20,852 nucleotides of DNA from NCBI GenBank assembly GCA_007125415.1, contig SLDH01000063.1, positions 1 through 20,852 of the forward strand, given 5' to 3'. Under the pieces are notes generated by a model. That model searched no databases, had not been told where the DNA came from, and saw only the letters and a program-made list of their open reading frames with translations. Positions 15,710 through 20,852 of the stretch are shown here, in pieces (position 1 is the first letter of the stretch; the number at the start of each line of letters is the position of its first letter). The position numbers and the translations under genes were made by a program. The stretch is from Roseovarius sp. GTDB taxonomy: Bacteria > Pseudomonadota > Alphaproteobacteria > Rhodobacterales > Rhodobacteraceae.

Positions 15710-16255
15710 TCATATGCGAAAGTGTTGCACGGCTTGTGTGACGCGCGCGCCGTAGAGACGGGCGGTCTCGCGGTCTTCGCTGTCGATCAGATGCGTCTTG
15801 TCGCGGCTGGAGGTTGCCATCAGGCCTAGCATCGCGCCGTCCCTGTTGATGCCGGGCCGCGTTGCATCGACCGGGGCGCCAATGGCGTTCGGGCCGATCC
15901 AGAGCATGCCCATCTGCGTGGCGTAGATCACGAGGCGCATCAGCGTATTGAGCTTGTCGCCCGACGGGTAGGTCGCCACGGTGAAGCCGCCTGCGAGCTT
16001 GTCGGCCCAGAGTTGTTCGGGCCAGCGTGACGAGGCTTCTTCAAGGAAGGCGTCGAAGCGGGCGGCGGAAGACCCCATATAGGTGGGTGTGCCGAAGAGA
16101 ATGGCAGGGGCGGCATCGAGCGCCGCCCAGTCCTCGGCCGTGATCATCTCCACATCGATGAGCCGCGCCGCATCCATCCCTTCGGCGACGGCTTTCGCAA
16201 GGCGGCGGGTATGGCCGGATCCGCTGAAGAAGGGGATGGCGACGGGCGCAGGCAT
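15710..16255 (-). CDS. Flavodoxin-like / WrbA-type NAD(P)H-dependent oxidoreductase
   Basis: The protein has 181 residues with a flavodoxin fold. A first strand VAIPFF is followed by the FMN-phosphate loop SGSGHTRRLA (11-20), and the isoalloxazine-binding loop FGTPTYMGS (54-62) precedes a helix ARFDAFLEE. Residues KLAGGFTVATYPSGDK (86-101) form the third strand and its loop, as in WrbA and related quinone reductases. It is probably a cytoplasmic FMN protein reducing quinones or similar substrates. It is somewhat shorter than WrbA (about 198), so a generic flavodoxin-family assignment is safest. It is divergent from the methyltransferase gene, with 87 bases between starts. No good ribosome site is seen before the ATG. 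Confidence 0.8.
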   Translation of the reverse strand: MPAPVAIPFFSGSGHTRRLAKAVAEGMDAARLIDVEMITAEDWAALDAAPAILFGTPTYMGSSAARFDAFLEEASSRWPEQLWADKLAGGFTVATYPSGDKLNTLMRLVIYATQMGMLWIGPNAIGAPVDATRPGINRDGAMLGLMATSSRDKTHLIDSEDRETARLYGARVTQAVQHFRI

Positions 16256-16342
16256 TGGCAGAGTTTGCCGTTGTCTCCGTTAAGGCGCAACGGGAATCCT
16301 CAGGGCTTTGCAAATCGCCCCGGGTGCGGCATAGGTTCAGTT

Positions 16343-17539
16343 ATGAGCGAAGTGTCAGCACAATATGAGGCATATCCCTATCCTGAGCGGGACCCGCGCG
16401 ATGAGGTCAAGCGCCTGATCAGCGGCTCGCCCTCGCATCCGCTGGAGATCGATCATTTCATCTATGCGGGGCGGCGGGACTGGTCCGTGCCCTTGCGAGC
16501 GCTGGTGGCGGGGGGTGGGACGGGTGATGGGCTGGTGCAGCTTGCGCAGATGATGGCGCAGTTGGGCAAGCCCTGCGAGATCACTTATGTCGACCTGTCG
16601 AAGGCAGCCCGTGAGATTGCCGAGGCGCGGGTCGAGGCGCGGGGCCTTTCGGGCATTCGCTTTGTCACTGGCAGCCTTCTGGCGGCACCCGATCTGGGAG
16701 AGTTCGACTATATCGATTGTTGCGGTGTGCTGCATCATCTGCCCGACCCGGCAGCGGGGTTCACCGCGTTGCGCGCGGCGTTGGCCCCGGGCGGCGGCAT
16801 GGGCTTCATGGTCTATGCGCCTTATGGCCGTTCGGGTGTCTACCCGTTGCAAGAGGCCTTCGGGGCTCTTTTCGAAGGGTTGTCGCCCGAGGCACGGCTG
16901 AAAAAGGCTCGCGCCCTGCTGGCGCGATTGCCTGAAGGGCATCCCTTCAAGAGAAATCCACATCTCAATGATCACAAGAGCAGCGATGCGGGTTTCTATG
17001 ATCTGCTGCTTCATTCACAAGACCGCGCCTTCGATCTCGCCGCCCTGACGGAAATGCTCGACAAGACCGGTTGGGCCTTGAGCGGCTTCACCACACCGGC
17101 ACTCTATGACCTGGGCCGGATCACGGATATCCCCGAGGGCATGGCGCCACGCGAGCAGATGGGGCTGGCGGAGAAGCTCAACGGTACGCTGAAGACGCAT
17201 GTGGGCTATGCGGTGGCGCAGGGGAGCGGGCAGGCACCGGCCAGCGGACGGAGCCGCAGCCTTGTGCCGCATCTGAAGGGCGCACAGCCGCGGGCGTTGG
17301 CGCAGGCCGTGGCCAAGGGGCAGAGCCCGAAGCTCAGCGGGGGCGTGATCGAGGCACGGTTGCACCTGCCGGCGGATTCGGCCCCCCTGTTGGCTGCGAT
17401 TGACGGGCACCGCACGCTCAACGAGATCGCCGCCGCCACGGGCACTGATCCGATCCGGATGGGTGCGCTATGGGGGCGGATCGAGGCCGAGTTGGGGGGC
17501 TGGGGCATGCTGCTCTATTCCTCGATCCAGCGCAGCTGA
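16343..17539 (+). CDS. Class I SAM-dependent methyltransferase
   Basis: The protein has 398 residues. The N-terminus YEAYPYPERDPRDE is typical of a proteobacterial methyltransferase subfamily. The Rossmann core shows motif I LVAGGGTGDGL (54-64), acidic Asp84 at the end of strand 2 for the SAM ribose, motif IV YIDCCGVLHHLPDP (123-136), and LAPGGGMGFMVYAP (147-160). The C-terminal 230 residues form an additional domain that I cannot name, with a final part (about 340-395) suggestive of a small winged-helix-like module (LLAAIDGHRTLNEIAAATG). The acceptor substrate is unknown. The ATG at 16343 was chosen because upstream in-frame sequence overlaps the divergent flavodoxin-like gene; its ribosome site is weak. 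Confidence 0.85.
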   Translation: MSEVSAQYEAYPYPERDPRDEVKRLISGSPSHPLEIDHFIYAGRRDWSVPLRALVAGGGTGDGLVQLAQMMAQLGKPCEITYVDLSKAAREIAEARVEARGLSGIRFVTGSLLAAPDLGEFDYIDCCGVLHHLPDPAAGFTALRAALAPGGGMGFMVYAPYGRSGVYPLQEAFGALFEGLSPEARLKKARALLARLPEGHPFKRNPHLNDHKSSDAGFYDLLLHSQDRAFDLAALTEMLDKTGWALSGFTTPALYDLGRITDIPEGMAPREQMGLAEKLNGTLKTHVGYAVAQGSGQAPASGRSRSLVPHLKGAQPRALAQAVAKGQSPKLSGGVIEARLHLPADSAPLLAAIDGHRTLNEIAAATGTDPIRMGALWGRIEAELGGWGMLLYSSIQRS

Positions 17540-17540
17540 T

Positions 17541-17554
17541 AATTTGATCAAATT
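17541..17554 (+). promoter_or_regulatory. Perfect 14-base AT-rich palindrome, possible operator
   Basis: AATTTGATCAAATT is a perfect palindrome immediately after the methyltransferase stop and 75 bases before the dehydrogenase start. Its symmetry and AT-rich makeup in GC-rich DNA suggest a dimeric regulator site controlling the downstream gene. A further AT-rich tail follows (to about 17560). I cannot assign the regulator. Confidence 0.5.
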
Positions 17555-17628
17555 TTGTTTCATGGCTGGAGCAGCGCGAGGTTCTGCCGCACATTGCGCC
17601 AGGTGCAATCCAGTGGGAAACATGGGCG

Positions 17629-18630
17629 ATGGACCGGGAACCGATACGTGTGGCAATCAACGGCTTCGGCCGGATCGGCCGGACCTTGCTGCGCATCCTT
17701 CTGCGCGATGCGACCGATATCAACGTGGTGTTGATCAACGAGATCGAGCCGGTCGAGACCTGCGCTTATCTCTTTCGCTATGACAGCGTGTTCGGACCGT
17801 GGCCCGACGAGGTGACCGCCGGGTCTGGCGCCTTGCGGGTGGGCACGCGGAGGTTTCCTTTTCACGCCGCCCGTGATCTGCGCAGTCTGGATTTGAGCGA
17901 CGTGGATATCGTGCTCGAATGCACCGGCATGGGCGGCCGGCGTGCCGTTGCCGAGCGGGGGCTGGCTGCCGGTGCGCGCGCGGTACTCGTCTCCGGGCCA
18001 TCGTCGGAAGCGGACGTCACCGTGGTCATGGGGGCAAACGAACAGGATCTTGGCGCACATCGGATCGTCTCGAATGCTTCTTGCACCACGAATGCGCTGG
18101 CGCCGCTCGCGCGGGTGCTGGATAACGCCTACGGTCTGATCAGCGGCCAGATGACGACCGTACATTGCTATACGGGCAGCCAGCCCACCGTCGACAAGCC
18201 CCGCAGCGCCCCCGAGCGCAGCCGTGCAGCCGCGCTCTCCATGGTGCCCACGACCACAAGCGCGCAGCATCAGACAGGCCTCGTATTGCCCGCCTTGGCA
18301 GGGCGGCTCGAGGCGCGGGCGATCCGTGTTCCAACAGCCAGTGTCTCCTGCCTCGATCTGACCGTGCAGACCCGCGAAGAGGTGACGGTCGATCAGGTGA
18401 ACGCGATGCTGAGATCCCTGGTCAGGCCCCGGGGCCTTTTCGGGTGGACCGATGAGGCGCTGGTATCCTCCGATCTGCGAGGCCGGTCGGAATCTGTCAT
18501 TCTTTGCGGCCCCGAAACCTCGGTGTCCGCAGGCGGTCTGCTGAGGGTCTTCGGGTGGTACGACAACGAATGGGGCTTTTCGTGCCGCATGCTCGACATG
18601 GCCCGCCTGATAGCCGCCCGTCAACTTTGA
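17629..18630 (+). CDS. GAPDH-family aldehyde-phosphate dehydrogenase (Gap/Epd-like)
   Basis: The protein has 333 residues. The NAD-binding start is RVAINGFGRIGR (7-18); the active-site motif is SNASCTTN with Cys152; the base is His179 in TTVHCYTG; the phosphate-site arginine is Arg233 in AIRVPTASVS; and the C-terminal WYDNEWGFSCRM is present. All catalytic residues of glyceraldehyde-3-phosphate dehydrogenase are therefore kept. However, residue 38 is Glu (LINEIEP), where NAD-specific GAPDH usually has Asp, and the VVMGANEQDLGAHRIVSNASC region resembles erythrose-4-phosphate dehydrogenase. No glycolytic or Calvin-cycle gene is adjacent, so it may be a second, specialised copy. The start is the ATG at 17629 with a weak GGGAAAC ahead. 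Confidence 0.85.
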   Translation: MDREPIRVAINGFGRIGRTLLRILLRDATDINVVLINEIEPVETCAYLFRYDSVFGPWPDEVTAGSGALRVGTRRFPFHAARDLRSLDLSDVDIVLECTGMGGRRAVAERGLAAGARAVLVSGPSSEADVTVVMGANEQDLGAHRIVSNASCTTNALAPLARVLDNAYGLISGQMTTVHCYTGSQPTVDKPRSAPERSRAAALSMVPTTTSAQHQTGLVLPALAGRLEARAIRVPTASVSCLDLTVQTREEVTVDQVNAMLRSLVRPRGLFGWTDEALVSSDLRGRSESVILCGPETSVSAGGLLRVFGWYDNEWGFSCRMLDMARLIAARQL

Positions 18631-18664
18631 CAGCGCGGGGCACCCGCAGGTCTTCTTCTTGGCA

Positions 18665-18687
18665 AAAATACCCCCGCCGGAGGCACC
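18665..18687 (-). repeat. Dispersed intergenic repeat, copy B (reverse of copy A)
   Basis: This is the exact reverse complement of 15673-15695 over 23 bases, with similar AAG-rich flanking sequence. It starts 35 bases after the dehydrogenase stop. Confidence 0.7.
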
Positions 18688-18725
18688 CCTGTCAGTGGCC
18701 GCAGGCCGCTGGCAGGAGATACGGA

Positions 18726-18742
18726 GTGGGCCGCAGGCCCAC
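18726..18742 (+). terminator. GC-rich hairpin between convergent genes
   Basis: GTGGGCC (18726-18732) pairs perfectly with GGCCCAC (18736-18742) around GCA. A similar looser stem (GTGGCCGCAGGCCGC) lies just upstream at about 18695-18709. The interval 18631-18781 separates the convergent dehydrogenase and GntR genes; these stems may block read-through in both directions, but there is no T-run. Confidence 0.4.
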
Positions 18743-18781
18743 GCAATACGGGCAGGTGCGGGCCAGGCGGGCGCGGGTAGA

Positions 18782-19513
18782 TCAGGCCCGGTTGTGGCGC
18801 GCCCGCATCACATCGCGGCCAAGGGTCTGGGTATAGGCTTCGAGATCATGCAGGGCAGCGTCGGCCGCCAACGCATCGCGCCGGCCCAGCGCGTCATGGA
18901 TACGCTCGTGCAAGGCCACGATCCGCCCCCGCGAGCGGGCGGTGAAGGTGATCATGTTCATCAGCGGCTGCATCGCCTCCACGGCACCGGCAAGCTGGTA
19001 GCTCAAGACCGGATTGCCCGCACCATCGACAAGCGCGCGGTGAAACGCCACGTCGGATCCGCAGAAAGCCTCGTCGGAAAGGTCCGGCTGGCCCTGCAAG
19101 GCGATCTCGGCGCGCATCACCGCCAGATGATCCTCGGTGCAGCGCGCGGCGGAAAGTGGCGCGCAGGCACGCTCCAGCGCGAAGCGCGCCTCGCAGGCGG
19201 TCTCGAAGCTGACCGCGTTCATCGACAGAAGCAGCGTCGAGGTGGTGATCTGCTGGCCATAGGCCTCCGCATAGGAAATGCGGTTGACGAACGCACCGCC
19301 GAACGCGCCCCGCTGGGTCCGGATGAGAGATTGCGCGGCCAGGCGCTTCAGCGCCTCGCGCACGGTGGAGCGCGACACGTCGAACTGTTCGGCAAGCTCG
19401 GCCTCCGATGGCAGGCGCTCGTTCACGATCATCCGGCCCTCCACAATGGCATCGCGAATGGCCTGGGCGATCTGCGCCGAGAGATCGGGCTTTCTGGCGG
19501 GATCAGTTTTCAT
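18782..19513 (-). CDS. GntR-family regulator with FCD domain (FadR subfamily)
   Basis: The protein has 243 residues. The N-terminal winged helix (about 10-80) has the GntR signature RLPSEAELAEQFDVSRSTVREALKRL (33-58), and the C-terminal all-helical FCD domain (about 95-235) shows DVAFHRAL and ALHERIHDAL, with the Asp and His residues that bind a metal or acidic ligand in this family. It is a dimeric DNA-binding protein that normally responds to small organic acids. I chose the ATG at 19513 because the sequence upstream runs into the divergent gene; CGGACAA precedes it. Two operator-like half-repeats lie directly in front of this start, which suggests that it represses itself and the divergent DUF2182-DUF1326 pair. 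Confidence 0.9.
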   Translation of the reverse strand: MKTDPARKPDLSAQIAQAIRDAIVEGRMIVNERLPSEAELAEQFDVSRSTVREALKRLAAQSLIRTQRGAFGGAFVNRISYAEAYGQQITTSTLLLSMNAVSFETACEARFALERACAPLSAARCTEDHLAVMRAEIALQGQPDLSDEAFCGSDVAFHRALVDGAGNPVLSYQLAGAVEAMQPLMNMITFTARSRGRIVALHERIHDALGRRDALAADAALHDLEAYTQTLGRDVMRARHNRA

Positions 19514-19539
19514 TTGTCCGACATTTAAATGTATGACAA
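19514..19539. promoter_or_regulatory. Twin GntR-type operator covering both divergent starts
   Basis: TTGTCCGACAT (19514-19524) and ATGTATGACAA (19529-19539) each fit the GntR/FCD pattern TTGT-N3-ACAA with one change, and together form one larger inverted repeat whose core ACATTTAAATGT (19521-19532) is a perfect palindrome. The site touches the GntR ATG and overlaps the annotated DUF2182 ATG. A possible plus-strand promoter (TTGTCC at 19514, AATTAT at 19538, 18 bases apart) would be blocked by bound repressor. Confidence 0.7.
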
Positions 19540-20387
19540 TTATCGTGCAACCCGAATCCCCCGTTGCGGAGCCCTTGGTGCGTCTGAGCCTGTCCGATAC
19601 CCTGCGCAGCCTCCTCTGGCTAGGTTTTTTCGCGTCGATCCTCGCGGCCTGGTGGGTGATGTACGGCATGGCGATCGACATGGATCTGGATCTTCTGGGG
19701 CGTCCGGGTGCTGCGGGGGAGACGATGCGCCGGATGGACCCGCGCATGCCCATGTATATGCCGATGGCCAGTTTCGGGCCGCTTTTCGCGATGTGGGCGA
19801 TCATGATGGCGGCAATGATGCTGCCCACTCTTGTGCCCACATTGAGCACCTATGAGGATCTCATCCGGGCCGCCGATGGCTCCTGGGCAGGGTGGTTGGG
19901 CGTGCTCGGCGGCTTTGCGATCATCTGGACCGGGTTTGCGGCGCTGATCACGGTTCTGCAACTGGGCTTGCTGTTTGGCGGGCTGGTGGACATGCTGGGC
20001 ATCTCGCGTTCGCCGCTATTCGCGGCGGTCCTCCTGGTCCTCGTGGGGGCGTTCCAGTTCAGCCGCACCAAGCAGGTCTGCCACGGGGTCTGCCATGCGC
20101 CGATGCAGTATTTCCTCGGCCATTGGCGCACCGGCCCGGGCGGCGGTCTGCGCATGGGACTGGTGCTCGGAACCTATTGCGTGGGCTGCTGCTGGGGTTT
20201 CATGATGCTGGGCTTCGTGGGAGGTGTTATGAACCTGACATGGATGGGCCTCGCCACGCTTTTCATGGTGCTGGAAAAGCTGCCGCAACTGGGCCGCCAT
20301 GTCGTGCGCCCTGTGGGGGTGCTGATGTTGCTGGGCGGTGTTGGCCTCCTGGCGAACACGCTCTTGTTTGGAGGAGGAGAACCATGA
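19533..20387 (+). CDS. DUF2182 integral membrane protein, probable metal handling
   Basis: The protein has 284 residues and about six or seven membrane spans. It shows the DUF2182 signatures: MWAIMMAAMMLPT (87-99), the paired cysteines in KQVCHGVCHAPMQYF (180-194; Cys183, Cys187), HWRTGPGGGLRMGL, and YCVGCCWGFMMLG (215-227; Cys216, 219, 220). A periplasmic-looking loop holds six methionines within 14 residues (65-78), the kind of site that binds Cu(I) in copper proteins. Function is unknown in the literature I recall; metal transport or delivery is inferred. The start is doubtful: the ATG at 19533 lies inside the operator without a ribosome site, while an in-frame GTG at 19578 has GGAG 6 bases ahead and would spare the operator. 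It overlaps the next gene by ATGA. Confidence 0.85.
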   Translation: MTIIVQPESPVAEPLVRLSLSDTLRSLLWLGFFASILAAWWVMYGMAIDMDLDLLGRPGAAGETMRRMDPRMPMYMPMASFGPLFAMWAIMMAAMMLPTLVPTLSTYEDLIRAADGSWAGWLGVLGGFAIIWTGFAALITVLQLGLLFGGLVDMLGISRSPLFAAVLLVLVGAFQFSRTKQVCHGVCHAPMQYFLGHWRTGPGGGLRMGLVLGTYCVGCCWGFMMLGFVGGVMNLTWMGLATLFMVLEKLPQLGRHVVRPVGVLMLLGGVGLLANTLLFGGGEP

Positions 20388-20852
20388 CCTTGATGTCGAA
20401 CACCGTCGAATGGGCGATCAAGGGCGAGCTCTTTCTCAACTGCTCCTGCACCGTTTTCTGCCCCTGCGTGGTCAGCCTTGGCGCGCATCCGCCCACCGAG
20501 GGGCATTGCCATGCCTGGATGGCCGTCGCCATAGACGCGGGCCACTACGAGGGCGAGGATCTGGGCGGGCTCAATGTGGGGCTTCTGGTGGATATTCCGG
20601 GCCGCATGGGCGAGGGCAACTGGAAGGTGGCGGCTTATGTGGATGAGCGCGCCAGCGAGGCGGCGCATGACGGCATCCTGCAGATTTTTTCGGGACAGGC
20701 GGGGGGCACCACGGGGCTCTTCACGATGCTCGTGTCCGAGATCATCGGGGCGGAGCGCGCGCCGGTGGAGATCGTGCGCGAGGGACGCAAGCGGTCCATT
20801 GTCATCGGTCGGAAGATCCAGGGCGAGATCGAGATGCTCGAAGGGGCGAGCC
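20384..20852 (+). CDS. DUF1326 cysteine-rich protein, truncated by window end
   Basis: Some 156 codons are visible before the right edge. The N-terminus carries NCSCTVFCPC (19-28), a double C-x-C motif (Cys20, 22, 26, 28) followed by HCH (41-43), which is the hallmark of DUF1326. The rest is a soluble alpha/beta domain (LNVGLLVDIPG, NWKVAAYVDERA, GGTTGLFTMLVSEIIG). The cysteines and histidines suggest metal or redox chemistry; no signal peptide is seen, so it is probably cytoplasmic. GGAGGAG precedes the ATG, which overlaps the DUF2182 stop (ATGA), so the two are translated together. These two families commonly sit side by side, to my knowledge. The end lies outside the window. Confidence 0.85.
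   Translation, partial: MTLMSNTVEWAIKGELFLNCSCTVFCPCVVSLGAHPPTEGHCHAWMAVAIDAGHYEGEDLGGLNVGLLVDIPGRMGEGNWKVAAYVDERASEAAHDGILQIFSGQAGGTTGLFTMLVSEIIGAERAPVEIVREGRKRSIVIGRKIQGEIEMLEGAS

Noticed and set aside
18659..19528. A plus-strand frame opposite the GntR gene
   Set aside because: It crosses the repeat, the hairpin and the operator, and the minus strand encodes an unmistakable GntR/FCD protein.

Overview
The window looks like a chromosomal segment of a Rhodobacteraceae (Roseobacter-group) alphaproteobacterium. I infer this from high G+C, codon use and gene families typical of that group: a Roseobacter-type beta-helix protein, DUF4864, DUF5665 and DUF952 proteins, a STAS-MlaE fusion, and an FNR-type box in front of a universal stress gene. 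I see no tRNA, rRNA, CRISPR array or insertion sequence. No gap between genes exceeds 300 bases.

Left part (1-5.5 kb): the end of one small c-type cytochrome is followed by a complete paralogue (264-668) and a secreted DUF4864 protein. A 763-residue pectate-lyase-like beta-helix protein (1283-3574) resembles the head-spike proteins of the gene transfer agent of this family. Its stop codon is interlocked with that of a convergent secreted, possibly outer-membrane protein (3571-4224). An ABM-fold monooxygenase-like protein overlaps a DUF5665 membrane protein by 8 bases. A universal stress protein (5046-5453) sits behind a near-perfect FNR box.

Middle (5.5-13.5 kb): a small secreted protein and a dicarboxylate/amino acid:cation symporter, both on the minus strand, are separated by two tandem hairpins. 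They are followed by a tight four-gene MCE lipid-transport operon: STAS-MlaE, MlaF, a very long MlaD-like protein, and a PqiC-type lipoprotein. The parts suggest a machine that moves lipids between the inner and outer membranes. The minus-strand pair DUF952-pyrD (pyrimidine synthesis) follows.

Right part (13.5-20.9 kb): a TonB-dependent receptor gene is broken by an in-frame stop and a frameshift. Then come a flavodoxin-like protein, a divergent SAM methyltransferase, and a lone GAPDH/Epd-family dehydrogenase preceded by a perfect palindrome. At the right edge a GntR/FCD regulator is divergent from a DUF2182-DUF1326 pair. Two operator-like half-repeats fill the tiny interval between them. The methionine- and cysteine-rich sequences of the pair suggest a regulated metal-handling (perhaps copper) module; this is the best candidate for an undescribed system here. 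A GC-rich dispersed repeat occurs in opposite orientations at 15673 and 18665.
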